DNA from: an uncultured Methylococcales bacterium
Lineage (GTDB): Bacteria > Pseudomonadota > Gammaproteobacteria > Methylococcales > Methylomonadaceae
DNA: 64,000 nucleotides
Direction of reading: 5' to 3'
NCBI GenBank assembly: GCA_903902705.1
Contig: CAIUVX010000205.1
Coordinates: forward strand, 1-64,000
Part shown: positions 56,385 through 64,000 of the stretch, one piece after another
Position numbering within the stretch: position 1 is the first letter of the stretch
Layout: the number at the start of each line of letters is the position of its first letter
Notes under the pieces: generated by a model
What the model saw: the letters and a program-made list of their open reading frames with translations, nothing else
What the model was told of the DNA's origin: nothing
Databases searched by the model: none
Program-made: the position numbers and the translations under genes

Positions 56385-58076
56385 TTAAGCCTTAGGCAGT
56401 GTTACGCCTGTTTGCCCCTGATACTTTCCGCCTCGGTCTTTATACGAGGTTTCACATACCTCATCTGCACCAAAAAATAGCATTTGCGCTACACCTTCGT
56501 TGGCGTAAATTTTGGCTGGCAAGGTGGTGGTATTGGAAAATTCTAGCGTTACATGACCTTCCCATTCTGGCTCAAGAGGCGTTACATTAACAATAATGCC
56601 ACAATTTGAGACGAAAACTCCCGCTTCTAAAGCAAAATTGCCCGCTTCTGGTACAGTTAAACAATACACATCATGCACACCCGCCACATCACGAATGGCA
56701 GCGACTTTGTGATTTCTACGCGCAGAGTTACCACGAAAACTATCCAGTTGCTCAGGAAAACGACGAAAAACACTACGGTCACAGTGCAAAAAATTCGCAG
56801 CACCGCGTATTGAACCAGTTTGATCTAAGGCATGACGCACAGTTTCAGCAGTAATGTCCTCGCGGCAATTAATACGTCTAGCAATTTCAGCTTGTTTTAA
56901 ACGACGAGCATCATCACTTTGCCACGCTTTTTTCATTAACTCGGCGTGTTGTTGTCTGGCTTCTGGGTTTGCGTAGCGTTGTAACGTGGCTTGCGAATGA
57001 GCAAAGCGAGTTGCATCACTGGGATTTTGTCTTTGCGTTAAAATTCGTTCACGGATTCTTGCATATTTGGAATTTCGCCAAAAATCCAAGGCGCGTTGTT
57101 GTTGTACTTGACTGAATTTTTCACGCCATTCTGGACTTTCCGCTTGTCTAGCAAGTCCTGCTTTAATTGCCTCGCTATGTGCTTGGACATCAAAATCTTC
57201 ACCATAGCTACGGCTATTGTGATAGCGCAAATGTTCACTAGCATTCATGCGGGTGATGTTCCAAGGCGTGTTATTACGCCGCTCATTATCAATATGATGA
57301 CGATGTGTTCCCGCTTGTTCAGCGTAGACACCGTGTCGTAAATTCCATTCATCGGCAAGTCGATGGGTTGGGTACATTCTGTTGTTTGAGGTTTGATAAA
57401 TCATTTCGTAACCACGGCGTAGGCTACGATACAAAGGCATTAATGATGCACCTTCGCGCAAATCGCCTGCTTGCACCATACGCCCATCCCGATTCAAAAA
57501 CTCATGGTCGGGCGTACAACGAATAACATCGCCCGAATCCAATTCCAACTCAATGAGGTTGTCACGTCCAATATAGCGAGGAGCATCTAATAAGGCGGCG
57601 ATAATTTGCCCACAAGCCCCGATGCTATATCCCCAAAATACTTCACCTGTTTCAGCGCGTTTTGCCATTTCTTCCAGTGTTGGTGAAGTACCATCCAATA
57701 AAGCGACACGAGTATCAGCACTAAAACAACGTGCATACGTCGATTTTCCTAAGCAAATCGTGAGTACATCACGCGGAATACGAAAATATTCTACAGTCCG
57801 CGCCAATGCAAACGAGTTGGGTGGGATGATACAGACATCGGATTTAACATCGACAAAACTGCTGGGATCAAAGTTTTTCGGATCAACGATAGCAGAATTA
57901 ATGTTGGTGAATATTTTAAATTCGTCTGAACAACGCACATCATAGCCATAACTGGATGTTCCGTAAGAAATCACTTTGCCTTGGGCTGATTCGCGCACTT
58001 GACCGCTTTCAAACGGTTCAATCATGCCGTGTTGTTCTGCCATACGGCGTATCCATTTATCCGATTTAATGCTCAT
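56385..58076 (-). CDS. dcd: dCTP deaminase precursor interrupted by an intein
   Basis: A 563-residue precursor. Residues 1-116 and 492-563 join into a 188-residue dCTP deaminase, the normal length; residues 117-491 are an intein. The split lies inside the active-site motif [16 protein letters not shown], right after the conserved arginine and before Cys+1. Dcd turns dCTP into dUTP for thymidylate synthesis. Splicing must occur for activity, because the catalytic-site residues (Arg116 and the glutamate of the LEFSNTT segment) are on different exteins. It follows mrp in the same direction, a common gene pair. Confidence 0.95.
   Translation of the reverse strand: MSIKSDKWIRRMAEQHGMIEPFESGQVRESAQGKVISYGTSSYGYDVRCSDEFKIFTNINSAIVDPKNFDPSSFVDVKSDVCIIPPNSFALARTVEYFRIPRDVLTICLGKSTYARCFSADTRVALLDGTSPTLEEMAKRAETGEVFWGYSIGACGQIIAALLDAPRYIGRDNLIELELDSGDVIRCTPDHEFLNRDGRMVQAGDLREGASLMPLYRSLRRGYEMIYQTSNNRMYPTHRLADEWNLRHGVYAEQAGTHRHHIDNERRNNTPWNITRMNASEHLRYHNSRSYGEDFDVQAHSEAIKAGLARQAESPEWREKFSQVQQQRALDFWRNSKYARIRERILTQRQNPSDATRFAHSQATLQRYANPEARQQHAELMKKAWQSDDARRLKQAEIARRINCREDITAETVRHALDQTGSIRGAANFLHCDRSVFRRFPEQLDSFRGNSARRNHKVAAIRDVAGVHDVYCLTVPEAGNFALEAGVFVSNCGIIVNVTPLEPEWEGHVTLEFSNTTTLPAKIYANEGVAQMLFFGADEVCETSYKDRGGKYQGQTGVTLPKA
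56604..57728 (-). mobile_element. Intein in dCTP deaminase with HNH homing endonuclease
   Basis: A 375-residue class 1 intein. Block A is [13 protein letters not shown] from Cys1; block B is CTPDHEFL with the T-x-x-H pair at precursor residues 188-191; the C-terminal blocks are [20 protein letters not shown] and FVSN before Cys+1. The residue before the last Asn is Ser instead of the usual His. Between them, precursor residues about 257-290 hold an HNH motif ([19 protein letters not shown]), followed by several short helical DNA-binding-like repeats ([16 protein letters not shown]) and a helix-turn-helix-like [19 protein letters not shown]. The endonuclease looks intact, so the intein may still be mobile. 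Confidence 0.93.
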
Positions 58077-58182
58077 GAGTGGTTAAAACCTGTGGTGTGA
58101 AAAGTTTAATTTTAACATAAATTAAAAAGTACTGGCTTTGCCAGCACCCTACAGGCGCAAGCAAAGCTCATGCTCCGAATAA

Positions 58183-59274
58183 TTAATTCGCCTGTATCAC
58201 GATATTGGGAAACTTACTGCTGAAATCTTTGGCTTTTAATGCCAATTTAGCGGCGGTAGTACGCGCAATTTTTTGATAAATCTGCGTGGCGCGTCCATTC
58301 GGATCAGCCACAACAGTGGGTTTGCCTGAATCTGCGTTGATGCGTATCGCCATATCCAGCGGTAACTCACCTAGAAAATCCACTTTATTGGCTTCTGCCA
58401 TCACTGCACCACCGCCTGTACCGAAAATAGCTTCTTCATGACCACATTCAGAACAGATATGCACGCTCATATTTTCCACAATACCCAGCACAGGAACATT
58501 GACTTTGGCAAACATACCTAAGCCGCGTTGTGCATCAATCAGAGCAATATCTTGTGGCGTGGTGACAATCACAGCACCACTGACGGGAATTTGTTGGGCA
58601 AGCGTGAGTTGAATATCGCCCGTACCTGGTGGTAAATCGATGATTAAATAATCGAGGTCTTTCCAGTTAGTATCTCTCAGTAATTGTTGCAAGGCATTAG
58701 TCACCATAGGGCCGCGCCAAATCATCGCTTGATCGGCTTCGACTAAATAACCTATCGACATGGTTTGGATACCGTAAGCCACTTTTGGCATCATGGTTTT
58801 TTTGTCTTCGCTATCAGGAAAGCCTGATAAACCCAGCATCGTAGGAATACTAGGTCCATAAATATCAGCATCTAAAATACCAACACTCGCGCCTTCTGCG
58901 GCGAGTGCCAACGCCAAATTAACAGAGGTCGTTGATTTACCCACCCCGCCTTTACCCGATGCAACGGCAATAATGTTTCGTATCTGTGGATGCGGCTTTA
59001 AGGCTTGTTGAACGGCATGGGAAACGATTTTTACCGTCACGTCAACGCTGGCACTACTAATACCTGCCAAGGTTTTTAGATGCTGTTCAACGTCAGCTTT
59101 TAGCGTATCTAGGTAAGTTTTCGCAGGATAACCCAGTTCCAACTTGACGCTAACCGCCTCGCCCTCAACCACAATAGATTTAACCGATTTTGCCGACACC
59201 AAATCGACACCGTGATGCGGATCGATAAATTGGCACAGATGAACTTCTACGTCTGCTTTTGTAATACTTGTCAT
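58183..59274 (-). CDS. apbC: Mrp/ApbC iron-sulfur cluster carrier ATPase
   Basis: A 363-residue protein. The N-terminal MIP18-like domain covers about 1-95. The P-loop ATPase begins with AVASGKGGVGKSTTSVNLA (deviant Walker A) and continues GILDADIYGPSIPTMLG and IDLPPGTGDIQLTLAQ. A CxxC (HICSECGHEE) binds the cluster at the dimer interface. Mrp/ApbC delivers Fe-S clusters to apo-proteins. It precedes dcd, a common order. Confidence 0.95.
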   Translation of the reverse strand: MTSITKADVEVHLCQFIDPHHGVDLVSAKSVKSIVVEGEAVSVKLELGYPAKTYLDTLKADVEQHLKTLAGISSASVDVTVKIVSHAVQQALKPHPQIRNIIAVASGKGGVGKSTTSVNLALALAAEGASVGILDADIYGPSIPTMLGLSGFPDSEDKKTMMPKVAYGIQTMSIGYLVEADQAMIWRGPMVTNALQQLLRDTNWKDLDYLIIDLPPGTGDIQLTLAQQIPVSGAVIVTTPQDIALIDAQRGLGMFAKVNVPVLGIVENMSVHICSECGHEEAIFGTGGGAVMAEANKVDFLGELPLDMAIRINADSGKPTVVADPNGRATQIYQKIARTTAAKLALKAKDFSSKFPNIVIQAN

Positions 59275-59521
59275 GCTTATTGCCTATACAGTGAAAATAA
59301 AAACCAAATGATGAACTCAGGATATAAGGACAGGGCAAGTTTTTCAATACAATTCATTTTATCTTGTTAGCTTGACGCACTAACTTAAAATATCGAAAAG
59401 AAAAAAGTGTGAGTTTTATGAGTAGAGAAAGCAAAAAATCTAACCAGCGGAACTCAAAGCATCGATAGACTGAATCTGATCAAACGGTGGTTAAAAACGG
59501 CTGATAGAGCTAACAGTTAAT

Positions 59522-59614
59522 AAAACCGTTTGCACTGAGCCTGTCGAAGTGTGAACGTGGTTCGACTGTTCGACAAGCTCACAGCTCACCACGAACAGTA
59601 TCATTTTATTGTGC
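59522..59614. repeat. Dispersed palindromic repeat of the TTCGACAAGCTC type, copy 2
   Basis: Homologous to 26891-26968 over the full length. It differs by two short internal duplications (TTCGAC repeated around TG, and GCTCAC repeated). It lies in the 506-bp gap 59275-59780, where no gene was recognised. Confidence 0.85.
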
Positions 59615-59780
59615 TTCAGCCTATACAATCGGAGGAACGTGATTTGTAGCGTTACTCCCTAGGCAAGCTCAGGAAGGTTTTGCAGAGAAACACAGCGTGG
59701 ATTCAAACCCAAGCCGTGAATACTCGGTGTGTAGGTTTTGTCAGCTAGAGCAAGTACGCGTAATGCTTAAGTATGATAAT

Positions 59781-60737
59781 TTAATGTGAAGCCACGCCGT
59801 GTTTCTGCATACGATAAATCAAGGTATCTCTGGAAAGACCAAGCAATTTAGCGGACTTACTGCGATTGCCTTGGGTACGGCTAAGAGCTTGATAAATTAA
59901 ATCCGCTTCTAAGGCATCCAAGTGTAGCCCTATTTCGGGTAAGGTGAAGTCTGTCACTTTTGGGGTGTTATTGGTTCTGATAAACTCATGAGGAAGATTT
60001 TCTGGCTCTATGATTCTACCCGCTAACAAAATACTCAGCCGCTCACAAAGGTTGCGTAGTTCACGAATATTACCTGGCCATGAATAAGCTCTCAGTATTC
60101 TTAGTGAGGCTTTACTGAACTTAGGCGCGGCTATCGAATAACTCTCAGAAAATACCCCTAAAAAGTGTTTAATCAACGATTCAATATCTTCGGCTCGCTG
60201 TGCTAGTGGTGGCAATTCTAAAGGCACGACATTTAAGCGGTAGTACAAATCGCGTCTAAATTCACCTGCGTCTATTTGTTCATTTATATCAGTGTTGGTT
60301 GCCGCAATGATGCGCACATCGATTTTACAGGGGCTGACATCCCCTACTGCAAGGTATTCACCTGATTCTAAAAAGCGCAATAATTTGGCTTGAATGGCAA
60401 CAGGCAAGGAGTTGATTTCATCGAGAAATAAAGTACCGCCATCCGCTGCGGGTAAAAGCCCCTGTTTATTGCAAGTCGCACCTGTAAACGAACCTTTTTT
60501 ATGCCCAAATAATTCGGATTCAATCAAACTTTCAGGTAATGCGGCACAATTGAGGGTGATAAAGGTTTTATTGGCTCTGGGGCTTTGTTTTTGAATAGCA
60601 TTGGCTAACACCTCTTTGCCTGTACCTGTTTCGCCTTTTAGAAAAACAGTGACATCTGTGCTTGCAACTAACCGCGCACTGCGAATCAAAGAATCCATTG
60701 CTGGCGATTGCCCTATGATTGTGTTGAAGTAATCCAT
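59781..60737 (-). CDS. Sigma-54-dependent activator without receiver domain
   Basis: A 318-residue protein. The AAA+ domain starts at once (IIGQSPAMDSLIRSARLVA), with Walker A GETGTGKEVLANAI, the sigma-54 contact loop ELFGHKKGSFTGA (usual GAFTGA), Walker B GGTLFLDEINSLP and the arginine-rich RRDLYYRLNVVPLELPPL. It ends in a Fis-type helix-turn-helix (GNRSKSAKLLGLSRDTLIYRM). It lacks any sensor or receiver domain, so it may be constitutive or controlled by a partner. It is the last gene of pyrF, TauE-like, activator, with a 12-base gap to the preceding gene. Confidence 0.92.
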   Translation of the reverse strand: MDYFNTIIGQSPAMDSLIRSARLVASTDVTVFLKGETGTGKEVLANAIQKQSPRANKTFITLNCAALPESLIESELFGHKKGSFTGATCNKQGLLPAADGGTLFLDEINSLPVAIQAKLLRFLESGEYLAVGDVSPCKIDVRIIAATNTDINEQIDAGEFRRDLYYRLNVVPLELPPLAQRAEDIESLIKHFLGVFSESYSIAAPKFSKASLRILRAYSWPGNIRELRNLCERLSILLAGRIIEPENLPHEFIRTNNTPKVTDFTLPEIGLHLDALEADLIYQALSRTQGNRSKSAKLLGLSRDTLIYRMQKHGVASH

Positions 60738-60749
60738 CGTTATCTCTCG

Positions 60750-61481
60750 TTAGTGTACTGCTGTGGTATGGTTAATAATTGCCATAGGATTAAGCCACGG
60801 CATAGCGGCTAACAACGCAAGAGCAATCATGAATAGACCGATCACTTGTTTAAATCTCGGCGTTCGAGATAGCTTTGTCAATATGCCTGTCATTATACCC
60901 ATTCCCATAACGGCAGGTAAAGTCCCTAAGCCAAAAGCAAGCATAGTCAACGCACTTTTACTGACATCCCCTGCGGTAGCAGAAATAGCAAGCGCGGTAT
61001 AAACCAAACCGCACGGCAACCAACCCCACACCATGCCAAATAAATAAGCTTGAGTATGAGTTTTAACAGGAATTAGTTTGCGTCCGAATGGTTCTATTTT
61101 TTTCCAGAAGTGCGTACCTATTTTTTCAATATAGGCAAAACGCGGAAACCAACCAGCTATGTACAGACCTGCACTCATCATCACCAGTGCTGACAGCAAT
61201 TGCAATAAGCGATGTCCATGTAACTCACCAAACGGCATAATCATCAACACGCCAATAACTCCCGCTAAGCCACCTGCAATGGTATAACTCGTGACACGTC
61301 CAAGATTATAATTAAAGACATAAGGCAGTAAGCGCGTTTTATTATTGCGTATGTCTGGGCTAAGACTAAGCGTCAGAGTGCCGATAATAGAGCCGCACAT
61401 ACCTATGCAATGCAGGCTACTAAATAGCCCCATGGTAAAAGCAACTAAATATGAGCTGGTAAACTCAGGATCAAATGGCAT
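60750..61481 (-). CDS. TauE/SafE- or DsbD-like membrane transporter (copper/sulfur handling type)
   Basis: A 243-residue protein with about six membrane helices and the motifs MGLFSSLHCIGMCGSIIG and YLFGMVWGWLPCGLVYTAL, typical of the DsbD_2/TauE-like family often found with cytochrome oxidase and copper genes. The paired cysteines could carry electrons or metal. Neighbours here (pyrF, activator) do not point to a substrate. Family firm, role unsure. Confidence 0.82.
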   Translation of the reverse strand: MPFDPEFTSSYLVAFTMGLFSSLHCIGMCGSIIGTLTLSLSPDIRNNKTRLLPYVFNYNLGRVTSYTIAGGLAGVIGVLMIMPFGELHGHRLLQLLSALVMMSAGLYIAGWFPRFAYIEKIGTHFWKKIEPFGRKLIPVKTHTQAYLFGMVWGWLPCGLVYTALAISATAGDVSKSALTMLAFGLGTLPAVMGMGIMTGILTKLSRTPRFKQVIGLFMIALALLAAMPWLNPMAIINHTTAVH

Positions 61482-61492
61482 GAATAATCAAC

Positions 61493-62224
61493 TTAACTAG
61501 CTGAAAACTGGGCAAGAATCTGCGCTTGAATTTTTTCTGCCATTGCTTTGCGGTTATCAGCGTCTCGAATAGGACGACCCACAACAATATAATCCGCGCC
61601 ATTTTGAAATGCCATTTCTACGCTGACCACCCGTTTTTGATCGCCTTCTTCACGATTATCGACAGGACGAATACCAGGGGTAATGACTAATAATTTGTGG
61701 TCAAGTTCGTTGCGCAATAATGAAACTTCTAAACCTGACGATACCACGCCATCACAGCCGATTTGTAATGCTCGTTTAGCGCGTGATAATACCAGAGCTT
61801 GCACATCACATTGAAAGCCTAAATCGTCCAAATCACCACGGTCTAAACTGGTTAACGCCGTAACAGCTAACACTTTAAGATCGCCTTTCGCCTGTGCTGC
61901 CGCTTCCATAATGGCATCATTGCCGTGAATCGTCGCTAAATCCACGCCTTTACTGCTCAAGGCTTTAATCGCCCGTCCAACGGTTTCAGGAATATCAAAA
62001 AATTTTAAATCGACAAATACTTTTTTATTCTGTTGTTTCAACCAGTCAATAAAACCAAAATAATCGCCAGCCATAAATAATTCCATGCCGACTTTATAAA
62101 AAATAACCGAATCACCTAATTCTTCGACTATCGCCCGCGCCTCTGACAAACTGGCAACGTCTAGTGCCATAATCAGACGTTCACGAACAGGAATAGGTTT
62201 AGTTGAGATAAAAGAATCAGTCAT
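61493..62224 (-). CDS. pyrF: Orotidine 5'-phosphate decarboxylase
   Basis: A 243-residue TIM-barrel enzyme with the catalytic signature VFVDLKFFDIPETVGRAIK near residues 67-85 (Asp-Lys pair), then TIHGNDAIMEAA and VITPGIRPVD, and the phosphate-binding VVGRPIRDA. It makes UMP from OMP. The start has an adjacent hydrophilic N-terminus typical of PyrF. It heads a three-gene operon with the transporter and activator genes. Confidence 0.97.
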   Translation of the reverse strand: MTDSFISTKPIPVRERLIMALDVASLSEARAIVEELGDSVIFYKVGMELFMAGDYFGFIDWLKQQNKKVFVDLKFFDIPETVGRAIKALSSKGVDLATIHGNDAIMEAAAQAKGDLKVLAVTALTSLDRGDLDDLGFQCDVQALVLSRAKRALQIGCDGVVSSGLEVSLLRNELDHKLLVITPGIRPVDNREEGDQKRVVSVEMAFQNGADYIVVGRPIRDADNRKAMAEKIQAQILAQFSAS

Positions 62225-62374
62225 ATTGGCAGAATGGTTTTAAGGTAAAGGAGCGTGAACTTCATTGGGGGGCATGATAGCCTTTTTTAATTTATAAAGT
62301 CCAGCGCGGTACTCTAAAATCAATACAATCTTTAGCCTGAGTTGATGGGTAGAAGGTAAATCTAGCTAGGTCGC

Positions 62375-62801
62375 TTAATGCGATGAATGGGTACTACGAA
62401 CGCGAGTCTTTTTTAAATCTGACATAATCCCAAAAATAATATGTGAGACCCCCGTGTATAAAAAGAATAACGAAAGATTATCATCCAACTCAATATTATT
62501 GATTTTACTGTAAAAATAAATTGAACCTATCATTAAAACCAGAAAAAAACCCACAAGAATGAAGCATTCATTTTTTTTTGCTGAAAAAGCAATAAGCGCA
62601 AATAATCAGCTCGGTGATCGCAAGGTAAAACAGAGTCACTTTAAAATTACTGACGAATTCGCCGTACAAGTCTTGGTTAAGTTCAAACAAAGAGTAACGG
62701 TCTGATAACGACAACAGCGTACCTGTTATTAGGTAGATCACTGAAATGATGAAATTAACTGCCACTATAACATCAAGGCTGTGAAAAAATTTTGATCCCA
62801 T
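62375..62801 (-). pseudogene. Small four-helix membrane protein gene split by a poly-A frameshift
   Basis: The first frame (62568-62801) encodes 77 residues with two membrane helices and stops at TGA right after nine A residues at 62571-62579. A +1 shift (or loss of one A) leads into a frame continuing to 62375 that starts NECFILVGFFLVLMIGS, adds two more membrane helices and ends RVRSTHSSH. The joined product is 141 residues with four helices. The continuation has no good start of its own. No family recognised. It could be slippage-controlled, a decaying gene, or a sequencing error in the homopolymer. Confidence 0.6.
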
Positions 62802-62829
62802 ACCGCGTGCCTTACCAATAAAATTGATG

Positions 62830-62864
62830 AAAAAACACCCCTTCTACAGCTTACTTAGAAGGGG
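62830..62864 (-). terminator. Rho-independent terminator in the leader of the small membrane gene
   Basis: On the minus strand CCCCTTCTA (62856-62864 template) pairs with TAGAAGGGG (62838-62846) around a nine-base loop, followed by TG and six T residues. It ends 29 bases before the ATG at 62801. Confidence 0.75.
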
Positions 62865-62909
62865 GATATAGAGGAGTTTTAATATTAACGGAGAGAATCG
62901 AAAATATTG
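62830..62909 (-). ncRNA. Candidate small RNA or attenuator leader
   Basis: A promoter at 62916-62944 and a terminator at 62830-62864 define an RNA of about 80 bases with no coding potential. It is either a stand-alone small RNA or an attenuated leader for the membrane gene at 62801. No known riboswitch class was recognised. Confidence 0.45.
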
Positions 62910-62915
62910 GTTATT

Positions 62916-62944
62916 AAATTACTATCCTATAAGATTTTTGTCAA
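62916..62944 (-). promoter_or_regulatory. Strong sigma-70-type promoter
   Basis: A perfect TTGACA (62939-62944) and TAATTT (62916-62921) with 17 bases between, on the minus strand, upstream of the leader terminator and the small membrane gene. Confidence 0.65.
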
Positions 62945-63136
62945 CATATAACTATACAAAATATGGACAAAAATATTACACAGCTCTATAAATAAGGCAT
63001 GAATGACTTTTTTTGTTCAACTTTGTAGAAAAATTTTGATGATTTTGAAAATTTTTCAGTGATAATGCTGTTGTTTCTTGTGACTTACCGCTTAAGCTTA
63101 GCGTTTCAAGAAAAGCGTAAAACTTAATTTATCAAT

Positions 63137-63172
63137 AGATGGACTATGCACCGTAGATGGACTATGCACCGT
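63137..63172 (+). repeat. Two perfect tandem copies of an 18-bp unit
   Basis: AGATGGACTATGCACCGT occurs twice in a row, about 150 bases before ettA. Nothing else was recognised in the rest of the gap 62945-63319 except AT-rich sequence. Confidence 0.9.
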
Positions 63173-63319
63173 CTCCATTGAAAAAATCTGGCTGTGTTTA
63201 CTTGGAATCATACCAAAGTCATCCAGAGTGGTGAGCAAAGTTTGATTCGCTAGCTAGCTACTGAAAAAACATGACACAATAACCCTCACTTTAACCTTAA
63301 TCGTTTACTCCTAAAGACT

Positions 63320-64000
63320 ATGGCGCAATATATCTACTCTATTAATCGGCTGGGCAAACTTGTACCGCCGAAAAAATACATCCTAAAAAACATTTCCTTA
63401 TCGTTTTATCCAGGAGCAAAAATTGGCGTTCTGGGTTTAAACGGTTCGGGTAAATCCACGCTACTAAAAATTATGGCAGGGCTGGACAAAGATATCGAAG
63501 GCGAAGCGATTCCGCTAAAAGGCATTAACATCGGTTATTTGTCGCAAGAACCGCAACTCGATGCGAGTAAAAATGTGCGTGGCAATGTTGAAGAAGCTGT
63601 TGCTCACATTAAAACGGCATTAGCCCAACTCGATGCTGTCTACGCCGCTTACGCTGAACCCGATGCCGATTTTGACAAACTAGCCGCTGACCAAGCGCGT
63701 TTAGAAGACATAATCAACGCCTGTGATGGGCATAACTTAGACCGTAAACTGGAAGTTGCCGCCGATGCGTTACGCTTGCCTGAATGGGATGCGGACGTAA
63801 GCAAATTATCAGGCGGTGAACAACGCCGTGTTGCCTTGTGTCGTTTGTTACTGTCCAATCCCGATATGTTGTTATTGGACGAACCCACCAACCATTTAGA
63901 TGCTGAATCGGTGGCGTGGTTAGAACGATTCTTACACGATTACACAGGCACAGTGGTTGCTGTCACCCATGATAGATATTTCCTAGACAATGTTGCGGGC
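63320..64000 (+). CDS. ettA: Energy-dependent translational throttle protein EttA (partial)
   Basis: The first 227 codons of an ABC-F protein, cut by the window edge. [19 protein letters not shown] is the EttA-type N-terminus. Walker [13 protein letters not shown], signature [16 protein letters not shown] and Walker [13 protein letters not shown] are present, with the EttA arm region between. EttA binds the ribosomal E site and gates entry into elongation according to ATP/ADP ratio. Confidence 0.94.
   Translation, partial: MAQYIYSINRLGKLVPPKKYILKNISLSFYPGAKIGVLGLNGSGKSTLLKIMAGLDKDIEGEAIPLKGINIGYLSQEPQLDASKNVRGNVEEAVAHIKTALAQLDAVYAAYAEPDADFDKLAADQARLEDIINACDGHNLDRKLEVAADALRLPEWDADVSKLSGGEQRRVALCRLLLSNPDMLLLDEPTNHLDAESVAWLERFLHDYTGTVVAVTHDRYFLDNVAG

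Noticed and set aside
59690-59720. Sequence resembling a tRNA T-loop (GGATTCAAACCC)
   Set aside because: The flanking bases do not pair into a T stem and no acceptor or anticodon arms can be built.

Overview
The window is chromosomal DNA of a fairly AT-rich gammaproteobacterium. The evidence is a set of typical gammaproteobacterial genes and gene orders (feoABC, mrp next to dcd, two-cysteine DsrC with TusB, glnK-amtB, UvrD, FxsA, PyrF, EttA) together with a dense load of short palindromic repeats. Sulfur- and methane-oxidising lineages (Thiotrichales or Methylococcales type) would fit, but nothing here fixes the genus. Housekeeping genes dominate. No rRNA, tRNA, CRISPR array, prophage or complete insertion sequence was seen.

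Layout. 1-3512: the start of a large RecQ-type helicase carrying a nuclease-like domain, running off the left edge. 3668-6262: a minus-strand operon herA-like, gdx (SMR exporter), tusB, dsrC/tusE. 6437-9191: feoABC iron(II) uptake. 9504-10340: lipoprotein and DUF502 membrane protein. 10633-13401: secA with a strong terminator. 13544-16120: PilZ protein, fabI, Sel1-repeat protein. 16328-22401: orphan RND pump and a large periplasmic-binding/GAF/PAS/GGDEF receptor. 22487-24148: glnK-amtB. 24550-26818: OmpA-family porin behind an 8-bp tandem repeat, periplasmic rhodanese, flavin reductase. 27068-30319: type IIG restriction-modification enzyme. 30361-35240: MscK-like channel and UbiH-family monooxygenase. 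35431-40872: very long GltB-like glutamate synthase. 40943-44174: an accessory patch with two broken REP-associated transposases, a lipoprotein, two tiny zinc-ribbon proteins and an XRE/antitoxin/VapC operon. 44234-47026: uvrA. 47176-52812: a TelA-centred module (substrate-binding protein, TelA, unknown membrane protein, VWA-substrate-binding lipoprotein, XpaC-like protein). 53207-59274: uvrD, DUF2892 protein, fxsA, intein-containing dcd, mrp. 59781-62224: pyrF, TauE/DsbD-like exporter, sigma-54 activator. 62375-62944: promoter, leader with terminator, and a small four-helix membrane gene broken at a poly-A tract. 63320-64000: start of ettA.

How the genes work together. Nitrogen handling is represented by glnK-amtB and the glutamate synthase; iron by feoABC; envelope stress and turgor by MscK, OmpA, the RND pump and the TelA module; DNA repair by uvrA, uvrD and RecQ; sulfur relay by DsrC/TusB plus rhodanese.

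The most unusual items are: a palindromic element inserted in frame in the RND pump gene; an intein with an HNH endonuclease at the active-site motif of dCTP deaminase; seven copies of an 8-bp unit in the ompA 5' UTR; a promoter-leader-terminator followed by a membrane gene split at nine A residues; and a TelA/VWA/substrate-binding operon whose middle gene lies between two copies of one repeat.
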